Part shown: positions 26,308 to 35,387 of the stretch, piece by piece
Position numbering within the stretch: the stretch's first letter is position 1
How the letters are laid out: each line of letters opens with the position of its first letter
Assembly (NCBI RefSeq): GCF_900112865.1
Contig: NZ_FONH01000005.1
Span: forward strand, 1-64,000
Direction: 5' to 3'
DNA: 64,000 bases
From: Dyella marensis
Lineage (GTDB): Bacteria; Pseudomonadota; Gammaproteobacteria; Xanthomonadales; Rhodanobacteraceae
Translations under genes and position numbers: made by a program
The notes under the pieces: generated by a model
What the model was told of the DNA's origin: nothing
Seen by the model: the letters and a program-made list of their open reading frames with translations, nothing else
Database searches by the model: none

Positions 26308-28809
26308 ATGGCAAAGAATCTGCTCATCGTCGAGTCGCCCGCCAAGGCCAAGACGATCAACAAGTACCTCGGCAAGGACTTTCAGGTCCTGGCCTCCTAC
26401 GGTCACGTGCGTGACCTGAAGCCGAAGGAGGGCGCGGTCGATCCGGACCATGGTTTCGCCATGGCCTACGAGATCATCGAGCGCAATCAGAAACACGTCG
26501 ACGCCATCGCCAGGGCCGCCCAGGTCGCCGACGACATCTATCTGGCGACCGACTTGGATCGCGAAGGCGAGGCGATCAGCTGGCACATCAGCGAGATCCT
26601 GCAGCAGCGCGGCCTGACCAAGGGCAAGCAGCTGCACCGCGTGGTGTTCTCCGAGATCACTCCCAAGGCGATCAAGGCCGCCGTGGCCCAGCCGCGCCAG
26701 CTCTCGCACGACCTGGTCGACGCGCAGCAGGCCCGTCGCGCGCTGGACTACCTGGTCGGCTTCAACCTGTCGCCGGTGCTGTGGCGCAAGGTGCAGCGCG
26801 GCCTGTCCGCCGGCCGCGTGCAGAGCCCGGCGCTGCGCATGATCGTGGAGCGCGAAGAAGAGATCGAAGCCTTCGTCGCCCGCGAGTACTGGTCGGTCGA
26901 AGCGGCGCTGCGCCATCCCGAGGGCGACTTCAGTGCGCGCCTGACTCGCCTGTACGGCAAGAAATTCGAGCAGTTCGACCTCACCAACGAGGCCGACGCC
27001 ATGGCCGCCCGCGCGGCGCTGAAGGAGGCCGCGCACGGCCGCCTCACCGTCAGCGACGTCGGCAGCAAGGAGCGCAAGCGCCGCCCGGCGCCGCCGTTCA
27101 CCACCTCCACCCTGCAGCAGGAAGCCGCGCGCAAGCTCGGTTTCTCCACCAGCCGCACCATGAAGGTGGCGCAGGGCCTGTACGAGGGCGTGTCGCTGGG
27201 CAGCGAAGGCAACGTCGGCCTGATCACCTACATGCGTACCGATTCGGTGGCGCTGTCCGAGGACGCCGTCGGCGAGCTGCGCCAGCTGATCGCGCGCGAC
27301 TACGGCAACAAGGCGCTGCCGGACCATCCGCAGGTCTACAAGTCCAAGTCCAAGAATGCGCAGGAAGCGCACGAGGCGATCCGCCCGACCTCGGCCATGT
27401 ACACGCCGCGCGAAGTGGCCTCGTTCCTCAACGACGAGCAGCGCAAGCTGTACGAGCTGATCTGGAAGCGCACCGTCGCCTGCCAGATGATCCACGCCAC
27501 GCTCAATACCGTGTCGGTGGATTTCGCGCTGCCGCATGCCCAGGGCGGTGAGGCGGGTTTCCGCTCCACCGGCACCACCGTGGTCGATCCGGGCTTCCTG
27601 GCCGTGTACGAGGAAGGCCGCGACCAGAAGAGCGCCGAGGACGACGACGAAGGCCGCCGCCTGCCCAGGCTGGAAAAGGGCGAGCAGGTCGCGCTGCACG
27701 ACATCCTGGCCGACCAGCACTTCACCGAGCCGCCGCCGCGCTATTCCGAAGCGAGCCTGGTGAAGTCGCTGGAAGAACACGGCATCGGCCGCCCGTCGAC
27801 CTACGCCAGCATCATCCAGGTGCTGCTCAATCGCGAATACGTGCTCCTGGACAGCCGCCGCTTCAAGCCCACCGACGTGGGCCGCGCGGTGAGCAAGTTC
27901 CTGACCCAGCACTTCACCCGCTACGTCGACTACGACTTCACCGCCAAGCTCGAGGACGAGCTGGACGCGGTGAGCCGCGGCGAGGAAGCCTGGGTGCCGC
28001 TGATGGAACGCTTCTGGCAGCCGTTCAAGCAGCAGGTCGAGGAAAAGACCGAGACGGTCGACCGCAGCGAGGCCACCGGCGCGCGCGAACTCGGCAACGA
28101 TCCGAAATCCGGCAAGCCGGTGTCGGTGCGCCTGGGTCGCTACGGGCCGTATGCGCAGATCGGCGACAAGGACACCGACGAGAAGCTGCAGTTCGCCAGC
28201 CTGCGTCCCGGCCAGAGCATGCACACCATCACGCTGGAAGACGCGCTGGAGCTGTTCAAGCTGCCGCGCAAGCTCGGCCAGGCCGAGAACGGCGACGAGG
28301 TGTCGGTGGGCGTGGGCCGCTTCGGCCCGTTCGTGAAGCAGGGCAGCACCTATGCCTCGCTCAAGGCCGAGGACGACCCCTACACCATCGAGCTGCCGCG
28401 CGCGCTGCAGATCGTGCAGGAAAAGCTGGAACTGCTGGCCAACCGCGTGATCCAGGACTTCGGCAACGGCGTGCAGGTGCTCAACGGCCGCTTCGGCCCG
28501 TACATCACCGACGGCGAGAAGAACGCGCGCATCCCGAAGGATCAGGATCCGAAGACCCTGACCGAAGCGCAGTGCGTCGAGCTGCTCGCTGCCGCGCCGG
28601 TCAAGAAGGGCCGCGGTGGCGCCAGGAAGGCGGCGGCGAAGAAGGCCGCGCCGGCCGCGAAGAAGGCTGCCGCCAAGAAGGCTCCGGCCGAAAAGCCGGC
28701 GGCCAAGAAGGCGGCCGCGAAGAAGACCACCGCCAAGAAAACCGCGACCAAGAAGACGGCCGCCAAGAAGGCCACCGCGAAGAAGCCGGCGGGCAAGGCC
28801 AAAGCCTGA
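26308..28809 (+). CDS. topA: DNA topoisomerase I with a Lys/Ala-rich tail
   Basis: 833 residues from ATG 26308 (MAKNLLIVESPAKAKTINKY). Toprim motifs are the N-terminal Glu in VESPAKAK and ATDLDREGEAI (DxDxE, about 85-93). The nucleophile is the Tyr of LITYMRTDS (about 308). C-terminal Topo_C repeats (SVRLGRYGPYAQIG, SVGVGRFGPFVKQG, VLNGRFGPYITDG) replace the Cys4 zinc fingers of E. coli TopA. The last about 70 residues are almost only Lys, Ala, Thr and Pro, resembling histone H1, and should bind DNA non-specifically. The enzyme relaxes negative supercoils. Its stop is directly followed by the GTG of tsaC. Confidence 0.97.
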   Translation: MAKNLLIVESPAKAKTINKYLGKDFQVLASYGHVRDLKPKEGAVDPDHGFAMAYEIIERNQKHVDAIARAAQVADDIYLATDLDREGEAISWHISEILQQRGLTKGKQLHRVVFSEITPKAIKAAVAQPRQLSHDLVDAQQARRALDYLVGFNLSPVLWRKVQRGLSAGRVQSPALRMIVEREEEIEAFVAREYWSVEAALRHPEGDFSARLTRLYGKKFEQFDLTNEADAMAARAALKEAAHGRLTVSDVGSKERKRRPAPPFTTSTLQQEAARKLGFSTSRTMKVAQGLYEGVSLGSEGNVGLITYMRTDSVALSEDAVGELRQLIARDYGNKALPDHPQVYKSKSKNAQEAHEAIRPTSAMYTPREVASFLNDEQRKLYELIWKRTVACQMIHATLNTVSVDFALPHAQGGEAGFRSTGTTVVDPGFLAVYEEGRDQKSAEDDDEGRRLPRLEKGEQVALHDILADQHFTEPPPRYSEASLVKSLEEHGIGRPSTYASIIQVLLNREYVLLDSRRFKPTDVGRAVSKFLTQHFTRYVDYDFTAKLEDELDAVSRGEEAWVPLMERFWQPFKQQVEEKTETVDRSEATGARELGNDPKSGKPVSVRLGRYGPYAQIGDKDTDEKLQFASLRPGQSMHTITLEDALELFKLPRKLGQAENGDEVSVGVGRFGPFVKQGSTYASLKAEDDPYTIELPRALQIVQEKLELLANRVIQDFGNGVQVLNGRFGPYITDGEKNARIPKDQDPKTLTEAQCVELLAAAPVKKGRGGARKAAAKKAAPAAKKAAAKKAPAEKPAAKKAAAKKTTAKKTATKKTAAKKATAKKPAGKAKA

Positions 28810-29382
28810 GTGACCCGGCGCTTCACCCCGGATGAGCTGCAAGACGCCGCCGCGCTCCTGCGCGGCGGCGGCGTGCTGGCCTATCCCACCGAGGCGGTAT
28901 ACGGGCTCGGTTGCGATCCGCACGATCGCCTCGCCTTCGAACGGATCTTCGCGCTGAAGCAGCGCCCACCCACCCAGGGCGTGCTGCTGATCGGTGCCGA
29001 CTTCGCCCAGGTCGAGCGCTACATCGACCGCAGCGCCGTGCCCGCCGAGGTGATGGCGCAGGTGCGCGCCAGCTGGCCGGGACCGAACACCTGGATCTTC
29101 CCCCGCTCGGCCGAGGTGCCGGACTGGGTCGCCGGCGCCCACGCCGGCATCGCTCTGCGCGTCACCGCGCATGAGCCCGCCGCCGCGCTGTGCCGCGCCT
29201 GGGGCGGCGCGCTGGTGTCCACCAGCGCCAACCCTCACGGGCAGCCGCCGGCGCGCTCCGCCATGGAAGTCGAGGCGTACTTCGGCGCCGCGCTCGAGGG
29301 CGTGCTGGATGCCCCGCTCGGCGGCCAGGAGCGGCCCACGGTGATCCGCGACGCACTCACCGGCGTTATCATCCGGGCTTGA
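28810..29382 (+). CDS. tsaC: L-threonylcarbamoyladenylate synthase
   Basis: 190 residues from GTG 28810, immediately after the topA stop. YrdC/Sua5 fold: GGGVLAYPTEAVYGLGCDPH (about 20-40), IFALKQRPPTQGVLLIG (KxR motif), WPGPNTWIF and ALVSTSANPHGQPPA. It is short like E. coli TsaC, without a Sua5 domain. It makes threonylcarbamoyl-AMP for the t6A37 modification of ANN-decoding tRNAs. Confidence 0.95.
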   Translation: MTRRFTPDELQDAAALLRGGGVLAYPTEAVYGLGCDPHDRLAFERIFALKQRPPTQGVLLIGADFAQVERYIDRSAVPAEVMAQVRASWPGPNTWIFPRSAEVPDWVAGAHAGIALRVTAHEPAAALCRAWGGALVSTSANPHGQPPARSAMEVEAYFGAALEGVLDAPLGGQERPTVIRDALTGVIIRA

Positions 29383-29548
29383 CCCGAGCCGGCTCGCCGG
29401 CCCGCCTGAATGCGTTCTGGACGCCCCTGGCGCCAGTGGGGAGGTATTCAGCGGCGGTCGCGAGGATGGGAAGAACCTCGCCGGGCCCAATCCGATATCC
29501 GTTCCGTCGGCCCGGTTTTCCGGGGCGGCAGCATGGATGCGTTGCCGC

Positions 29549-29581
29549 GTAGGTTGGGGTGAGCCATAGGCGAACCCCAAC
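29549..29581. repeat. Single GTAGGTTGGGG palindromic unit
   Basis: GTAGGTTGGGGTGAGCCATA then GGCGAACCCCAAC. One diverged copy of the unit that occurs as inverted pairs at 32353-32437 and 62002-62086. It sits in the 236-bp gap between tsaC and the AMP-ligase gene; nothing else is seen there. Confidence 0.75.
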
Positions 29582-29618
29582 AGGGTGCAGGCTGCCAAAC
29601 AGTACGGGGAGACACCGC

Positions 29619-30983
29619 TTGGCCATTGTCTACGACAGCTACCGCCACGATCCGGCCAGCACCGGGTTGCCGCTGCTGGTTGCCGGTCATCCGGCGCGCA
29701 CGGTGGCCTGGCGCGGCGCGGCGGCGGTGAGCGCCGCGCAATTTCTTGCACATGTGCAGCAGGTAGCGGCGGAGCTGCCCAGCGCGGCGGCGGCGGTGAA
29801 CCTGTGCGAAGACCGCTACGCCTTCCTGGTCGCGTTCTGCGCGATCGCGCTGCGCGGCCAGGCCAACCTGCTGCCGTCCTCGCGCCAGCCGCAGGCGGTG
29901 GCCGAAGTGATGGCGGCGCATCCCGGCAGCTATGCGCTGGGCGAACTGGTGCTCGATCCGGCGCCGCCGGGCTATCGCCGCATGCCGGCGCTCGACGCAC
30001 CCGCGGCGGACGGCGAGACGCCCGCCCCGCTGATCCCTGCCGAGCAGGTCGTGGCGATCGGCTACACCTCCGGCTCCACCGGCGTGCCGAAGGCCTACCC
30101 GAAGACCTGGCGCAGCTTCCACGCCAGCAACGCCGGCAACATGCGCGCGCTGCGCGCGATCGTCGGCCCGCGCTTCGACGTGGTCGCCACGGTGCCGCCG
30201 CAGCACATGTACGGCATGGAGACCTCGGTGCTGCTGCCGCTGCTGGGCGACGTCGGCGTGCATGCGGCGCGCCCGTTCTTCCCGGCCGACGTGGCCGACG
30301 CGCTGGCGCAGACCCGCGGTCCGCGCGTGCTGGTGATCACCCCGATCCACCTGCGCGCATTGATCGAATCCGGCGTCGCCTTGCCGCCCCTCGCGGCGAT
30401 GGTCTCGGCCACCGCGCCGATGCCGGCGGAGCTGGCCGCTACCGCGGAACAACGCTTCGGCGCCCCGCTGCTGGAAGTGTTCGGCTCCACTGAAACCTGC
30501 GTGATCGCCTCGCGCCGCGCCGCCGCGGACGAGCCCTGGACGCTGTACGACGGCGTGCGCCTGCACCCGCAGCCGGACGGCACCCTGGTCGACGCGCCGC
30601 AACTGGCGCAGCCGATCGCCCTGGCCGACATCGTCGCCCTGCAGGACGAAGGCCGCCGCTTCCGCCTGTGCGGCCGCCATGCGGACCTGCTGGAAATCGC
30701 CGGCAAGCGCGCCTCGCTCGGCGACCTGACCCGCCGCCTGCTGGCGGTGCCGGGCGTGCGCGACGGCGTGGTGTTCCAGCTCGATGGCGACGCCATCGGC
30801 GTCAAGCGCATCGCCGCGCTGGCGGTGGCGCCGGGGCTGGACGAGCAGACCATCCTCGAGGCCCTGCGCGTTTCGATCGAACCGGTATTCCTGCCGCGCC
30901 CGCTGCGCCTGATCGACTCCCTGCCGCGCAACGAGACCGGCAAGCTGCCGCGCGCCGCGCTGATGGAGCTGATCGGCCGCTGA
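29619..30983 (+). CDS. AMP-dependent acyl/aryl ligase (XanA2-like)
   Basis: 454 residues from TTG 29619, chosen because GGGGAGA lies 6 nt upstream and no ATG fits. AMP-binding signature YTSGSTGVPKAYPKTW (about 150-165), ATVPPQHMYGMETSVLLPL, VSATAPMPAEL, VFGSTETCVIASR and the hinge LCGRHADLLEIAGKRASL are visible; the catalytic Lys lies in NETGKLPRAAL near the C-terminus. Smaller than typical acyl-CoA synthetases. It resembles the ligase that activates 3-hydroxybenzoate in the xanthomonadin pigment pathway, but no other pigment genes are in the window, so the substrate remains open. Confidence 0.82.
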   Translation: MAIVYDSYRHDPASTGLPLLVAGHPARTVAWRGAAAVSAAQFLAHVQQVAAELPSAAAAVNLCEDRYAFLVAFCAIALRGQANLLPSSRQPQAVAEVMAAHPGSYALGELVLDPAPPGYRRMPALDAPAADGETPAPLIPAEQVVAIGYTSGSTGVPKAYPKTWRSFHASNAGNMRALRAIVGPRFDVVATVPPQHMYGMETSVLLPLLGDVGVHAARPFFPADVADALAQTRGPRVLVITPIHLRALIESGVALPPLAAMVSATAPMPAELAATAEQRFGAPLLEVFGSTETCVIASRRAAADEPWTLYDGVRLHPQPDGTLVDAPQLAQPIALADIVALQDEGRRFRLCGRHADLLEIAGKRASLGDLTRRLLAVPGVRDGVVFQLDGDAIGVKRIAALAVAPGLDEQTILEALRVSIEPVFLPRPLRLIDSLPRNETGKLPRAALMELIGR

Positions 30984-31059
30984 CGGCCGCCTGCCTGCCC
31001 CTCCCGCTACAATGTCGCGCTGCGCCAGGCAGGCGCACCCCTTCGTAGCGGAGCAAGGC

Positions 31060-32340
31060 ATGAAAGTTCTGGTCATCGGCAACGGCGGTCGCGAACACGC
31101 GCTGGCGTGGAAGCTCAAGCAGTCGCCGCGCGTCAGCGAAGTCATCGTGGCCCCCGGCAATGCCGGCACGGCGCGCGAGCGCGGCCTGCGCAACGCGGAG
31201 GTGGCGGTGACCGACCTGGACGGCCTGCTCAAGCTGGCGCGCGAGGAGAAGGTCGAGCTGACCGTGGTCGGTCCCGAGGTGCCGCTGGTGGCCGGCGTGG
31301 TCGACAAGTTCCGCGCCGCCGGCCTGCGCATCTTCGGGCCGCGCGCGATCGCCGCGCAGCTGGAAGGCTCCAAGGCCTTCGCCAAGGATTTCCTGCTCCG
31401 TCACAACATTCCCACCGCGCGCTACGCGGTGTTCACCCAGCTGGAACCGGCGCTGGCCTATGTGCGCAAGCACGGCGCGCCGATCGTGATCAAGGCCGAC
31501 GGCCTGGCCGCGGGCAAGGGCGTGGTGGTGGCGCTGACCCTGTCCGACGCGGAGCTGGCGCTGCACGACATGCTCGGCGCGCACAGCTTCGGCGATGCTT
31601 CCGCGCGCGTGGTGATCGAGGAATTCCTCGACGGCGAGGAAGCCAGCTACATCGTGATGAGCGATGGCAGCCACGCGCTGCCGATGGCCAGCAGCCAGGA
31701 CCACAAGCGCCGCGACGAAGGCGACCTCGGCCCCAACACCGGCGGCATGGGCGCGTATTCGCCGGCGCCGGTGGTGACGCCGGAGGTGGAGCGCCGCATC
31801 CTCAAGGAAGTGATCGAGCCGACCCTGCGCGGCATGGCCGCCGAGGGCGCCCCCTTCATCGGTTTCCTCTACGCCGGACTGATGATCGACAAGCGCGGCG
31901 CGCCGAAGGTGATCGAATTCAACGTGCGCTTCGGCGATCCGGAGACGCAGCCGATCATGCTGCGGCTGAAGTCCGACCTGGTCGAGTTGATCGAAGCCGC
32001 GCTGGACGGCGAGCTGCACCACACCGCCGCGCAGTGGGATCCGCGGCCGTCGATCGGCGTGGTGATGGCGGCCGGCGGGTATCCGGGCAAGGTTCGCAGC
32101 GGGGATGTGATTACCGGTCTTGATACGACATTCGGCAACGACGTCAAAGTGTTCCACGCCGGCACCAGGCTCGATGCGCAGGGGCAGCCCGCAACGGCCG
32201 GTGGCCGTGTGCTGACGGTGTGCGCGCTGGGCAAGGACATCGCGGCGGCGCGCGAGCAGGCGTATGCGGCGGTGTCGAAGGTGCATTTCGACGGGGCGTT
32301 CTGCCGGCGCGATATCGCGCATCGGGCGCTGCATCGCTGA
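31060..32340 (+). CDS. purD: Phosphoribosylamine-glycine ligase (GAR synthetase)
   Basis: 426 residues from ATG 31060 (MKVLVIGNGGREHALAWKLK), with GGAGCAAGG upstream as ribosome-binding site. ATP-grasp enzyme: FGPRAIAAQLEGSKAFAKDF, APIVIKADGLAAGKGVVVAL, SSQDHKRRDEGDLGPNTGGM, and the metal-binding VIEFNVRFGDPETQ (about 285-298). Catalyses step 2 of purine synthesis. Complete and normal in length; purH is not adjacent in this window. Confidence 0.97.
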   Translation: MKVLVIGNGGREHALAWKLKQSPRVSEVIVAPGNAGTARERGLRNAEVAVTDLDGLLKLAREEKVELTVVGPEVPLVAGVVDKFRAAGLRIFGPRAIAAQLEGSKAFAKDFLLRHNIPTARYAVFTQLEPALAYVRKHGAPIVIKADGLAAGKGVVVALTLSDAELALHDMLGAHSFGDASARVVIEEFLDGEEASYIVMSDGSHALPMASSQDHKRRDEGDLGPNTGGMGAYSPAPVVTPEVERRILKEVIEPTLRGMAAEGAPFIGFLYAGLMIDKRGAPKVIEFNVRFGDPETQPIMLRLKSDLVELIEAALDGELHHTAAQWDPRPSIGVVMAAGGYPGKVRSGDVITGLDTTFGNDVKVFHAGTRLDAQGQPATAGGRVLTVCALGKDIAAAREQAYAAVSKVHFDGAFCRRDIAHRALHR

Positions 32341-32352
32341 ACGGCACGCAGC

Positions 32353-32437
32353 GTAGGTTGGGGTGAGCGCAGCGAACCCCAACGTGGCGACTGCCTTGCG
32401 AGGTCCGTTGGGGTTCGCTGCGCTCACCCCAACCTAC
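32353..32437. repeat. Inverted pair of GTAGGTTGGGG units (BIME-like)
   Basis: Unit 1 at 32353-32383 (GTAGGTTGGGGTGAGCGCAG then CGAACCCCAAC) and its exact reverse complement at 32407-32437, 23 bp apart. Each unit is itself an imperfect hairpin. Same architecture at 62002-62086. Between purD and the MFS-acyltransferase gene. Confidence 0.9.
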
Positions 32438-32508
32438 GCGGTCCCGCCGTATGAGGCGCCAGGTTTCCCGCTAGGCTATGCCGCATCGCTCCGATGCCAA
32501 GGACCCGC

Positions 32509-34383
32509 ATGAGCCAGTTTTCCCTGCTGGGCAGCCGTCGCTTCGCGCCCTTCTTCTGGACCCAGGCGCTGGGCGCGTTCAACGACAACGCGTTCCGCAA
32601 CGCCATGGTCATGCTGGTGGCGTTCCAGATGGGGCTGGACGACCACACGGTGTCGCTCTACACCAGCCTGGCGCCGGCGCTGTTCATCCTGCCGTACTTC
32701 CTGTTCTCCGCCACCGCGGGACAGCTGGCCGAGAAGTACGAGAAGACGCGCATCATCCGCTTCGTCAAGCTGTTCGAGATCGGCGCGATGCTGCTGGCGG
32801 CGGTGGGTTTCTATACCCACCACATCTCCTTGCTGCTCGCGGTGCTGTTCCTGATGGGCCTGCACTCGACGGTGTTCGGGCCGATCAAGTACGCGATCCT
32901 GCCGCAGGCGCTCAAACCGCAGGAGCTGGTCGGCGGCAACGGCCTGGTCGAGATGGGCACGCAGCTGGCCATGCTGATCGGCATGATCGCCGGCAACGCG
33001 CTGATGCTGATCGTCGGCTTCGGACCAGTGGCGGCGTCTTCGCTGACGATCCTGGTGGCGTGTATCGGCTATCTGGCCTCGCGGCAGATTCCCTCGGCGC
33101 CGGCCACCGCGCCGGATCTGCGCTTCAGCTGGAACCCGTACACCGAAACGTTGAAGGTGCTGAAGCTCACCCGCGCCGACCGCGCGGTATTCAACGCGGT
33201 GCTGGGCATTTCCTGGTTCTGGTTCTTCGGCACCGTGCTGATCTCGCAGTTGCCGAACTACACGCGCCTGAACCTGGGCGGCGACGGCTCGGTGAATACC
33301 TTGGTGCTGACGCTGTTCTCGATCGGCACCGGCATCGGTTCGCTGCTGTGCGAGCGCATGTCCGGGCGTCGCGTGGAAGTGGGCCTGGTGCCGCTGGGTG
33401 CGTTCGGCCTGACCGTGTTCGGCGTGGACCTGTACTTCGCGCGCTCCGGCCTGGCCGCCATGCACGGCCTGGACTGGACCGCCTTTCTGCACTCGCCTGG
33501 CAGCTGGCGTATCGCGCTGGATCTCACCCTGGTCGGCATGTTCGCCGGCTTCTACGTGGTGCCGCTGTTCGCCTTCGTGCAGAGCCGGGCACCGCGTGAG
33601 CAGTTGTCGCGCATCATCGCGGGCAACAACATTCTCAATGCGCTGTGGATCTGCGTCGCTTCCGGCTTCGGCCTGGGCCTGAGCGCAGCGGGGCTGACGC
33701 CGGCGCAGATCTTCCTGGCCACGGCGCTGCTCAATATCGCGGTGGCGGTGTACATCTTCACCCTGGTGCCCGAGTTCCTGATGCGCTTCATCACCTGGGT
33801 GCTGGTGAACACGCTGTATCGGGTGCGCGTGGACGGCACGCGACACATTCCCGAGGAAGGGCCGGCGCTGCTGGTGTGCAACCACGTCAGCTTCATGGAC
33901 CCGCTGCTGCTGATGGCGAACCTGCGCCGGCCGGCGCGCTTCGTCATGTACTACAAGATCTTCAAGATTCCGCTGCTCAACTTCGTGTTCCGCACGGCGA
34001 AGGCGATTCCGATCGCGGGACAGAAGGAAGATCCGGAGGTGCTGCGCAAGGCCTTCGATGAGGTCGACGCGGCGCTGGCCGATGGCGAGCTGGTGTGCAT
34101 CTTCCCGGAAGGTGGGCTGACCAAGGACGGCGAGGTGGCGACGTTCCGTCCCGGCGTCGCGCAGATCCTGCAGCGGCGCCCGGTGCCGGTGGTGCCGATG
34201 GCGCTGCGCGGCCTGTGGGGCAGCGTATGGAGCCGTCGCGACGACATGCTGCGGCGGGCGCGCCTGCCGCGGCGATTCCGTGCACGGGTAGAGCTGGTGG
34301 TGGGCGAGCCGGTCGCGCCGGCGGATGCGCAGTTGTCGCTGCTGGAAGAGCGGGTGCGCGTCCTGCGCGGCGACAAGGCCTGA
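32509..34383 (+). CDS. MFS transporter / PlsC-type acyltransferase fusion
   Basis: 624 residues from ATG 32509 (MSQFSLLGSRRFAPFFWTQA). Residues about 1-410 are a 12-helix major-facilitator domain resembling LplT, the lysophospholipid flippase. From about 425 a 1-acylglycerol-phosphate acyltransferase domain follows: VCNHVSFMDPLLLM (H-x4-D, near 460), then IAGQKEDPEV, VCIFPEGGLTKDGEV and RPVPVVPMALRG. It is the layout of Aas-type fusions without the C-terminal acyl-ACP synthetase. It probably imports and re-acylates lysophospholipids at the inner membrane. Last residues reach 34383 in a continuous frame. Confidence 0.9.
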   Translation: MSQFSLLGSRRFAPFFWTQALGAFNDNAFRNAMVMLVAFQMGLDDHTVSLYTSLAPALFILPYFLFSATAGQLAEKYEKTRIIRFVKLFEIGAMLLAAVGFYTHHISLLLAVLFLMGLHSTVFGPIKYAILPQALKPQELVGGNGLVEMGTQLAMLIGMIAGNALMLIVGFGPVAASSLTILVACIGYLASRQIPSAPATAPDLRFSWNPYTETLKVLKLTRADRAVFNAVLGISWFWFFGTVLISQLPNYTRLNLGGDGSVNTLVLTLFSIGTGIGSLLCERMSGRRVEVGLVPLGAFGLTVFGVDLYFARSGLAAMHGLDWTAFLHSPGSWRIALDLTLVGMFAGFYVVPLFAFVQSRAPREQLSRIIAGNNILNALWICVASGFGLGLSAAGLTPAQIFLATALLNIAVAVYIFTLVPEFLMRFITWVLVNTLYRVRVDGTRHIPEEGPALLVCNHVSFMDPLLLMANLRRPARFVMYYKIFKIPLLNFVFRTAKAIPIAGQKEDPEVLRKAFDEVDAALADGELVCIFPEGGLTKDGEVATFRPGVAQILQRRPVPVVPMALRGLWGSVWSRRDDMLRRARLPRRFRARVELVVGEPVAPADAQLSLLEERVRVLRGDKA

Positions 34384-34413
34384 TTCAATCAAGCCAGATG
34401 GGGAGCCGGCGGC

Positions 34414-35283
34414 TCAGTGCAGCCAGCCGGCCACCACGATCAGCGCTACCACGCTGAGCCAGGCCAGCAGCGCGCGCAGCAGCGCGCTGCGCAGGCGACG
34501 CAGTTCGCCGAGCACGTCGGTGCGTTCCTCGGCATAGCCGTCGCCGGCTTCGATGTCCACTTCGATGTCGGCGCGCGCGGCGGCGCCGAGGAAGCCGGGA
34601 CCTTCGCGCAGCCAGCTGCCGGGAATGGCCTGCCGGTGCCACTGGCGCCAGGCGCCGATCACGGCATCCCAGTGGCCGACCAGGGCCAGGGTGAACACCA
34701 TCAGCTGCGCCGGCAGCCAGTCCAGGCCATGCGCGAGGCGGCGCGCCAGCGCCTGCGCTTCGCTGTCCAGGCGCAGCGACGCGTCGTGGCTCAGCGTCTG
34801 CGCCAGCCGGTACAGCAGCGCGCCGGCCGGGCCCAGCACGAAGAACCAGAACAGCACGCCGAAGCGGCGGCGCAGCGCGGCGTAGGCCACGGCTTCGCCC
34901 ACGGAGACGGCATTCCAGGCGATCGGCTCGCCGTCGTCCGACAGCGCCTGCACCGCAGCCTGGCGGCTGACGCCGTCGGGCGCCTTGAGGATGGCTTCGA
35001 GATCGGCCTCGTACGCGTGCGGGCCGAAGCAATACAGCAGCACCGCCAGCGAGAACGCCAGCAGGATCAGGTCGCGCATCGGCAGCAGGCCGATCAGCCA
35101 GATCGCCAGCAGGCACAGCACCACCGGCACGATCAGCGCGAGCACGGTACGGCCGGCGCCACTGGCGTCGCCCAGCTGGGCCACCCAGCGGCGGAAGCCG
35201 CCATCGCCGCGCCAGTGCGCGAGCGCCGGCTGCAGATGCAGCAGGCCTAGGGCGATGAGGGCGGTGAGCAGGCTGACGGCCAT
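34414..35283 (-). CDS. ampE: AmpE-like membrane protein
   Basis: 289 residues. Membrane segments at about 1-18, 45-65, 70-88, 140-160 and the C-terminal 265-287. The combination of RRWVAQLGDASGAGRTVLAL, LYCFGPHAYEADLEAIL and WNAVSVGEAVAYAALRRRFG matches AmpE/CobD-fold inner membrane proteins. AmpE was named for beta-lactamase signalling together with AmpD; its real biochemical role is not settled. ampD is not next to it here. Convergent with the MFS-acyltransferase gene. Confidence 0.88.
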   Translation of the reverse strand: MAVSLLTALIALGLLHLQPALAHWRGDGGFRRWVAQLGDASGAGRTVLALIVPVVLCLLAIWLIGLLPMRDLILLAFSLAVLLYCFGPHAYEADLEAILKAPDGVSRQAAVQALSDDGEPIAWNAVSVGEAVAYAALRRRFGVLFWFFVLGPAGALLYRLAQTLSHDASLRLDSEAQALARRLAHGLDWLPAQLMVFTLALVGHWDAVIGAWRQWHRQAIPGSWLREGPGFLGAAARADIEVDIEAGDGYAEERTDVLGELRRLRSALLRALLAWLSVVALIVVAGWLH

Positions 35284-35387
35284 CGGTGCGGACTCCCTTG
35301 CGTTGGCCGCATTGTAGCGAGGAGTGTGCGACAGCCGAGCGCTGCGCGGGCCGTTCTTTCTTTATACGTCGTTGGTCGTGCGCGGCG

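Noticed and set aside
26251-30000. 1249-codon minus-strand frame opposite topA and tsaC
   Set aside because: Shadow frame; the opposite strand has complete TopA and TsaC motifs, and the frame's repetitive Leu/Gly tail mirrors the Lys/Ala tail of TopA.
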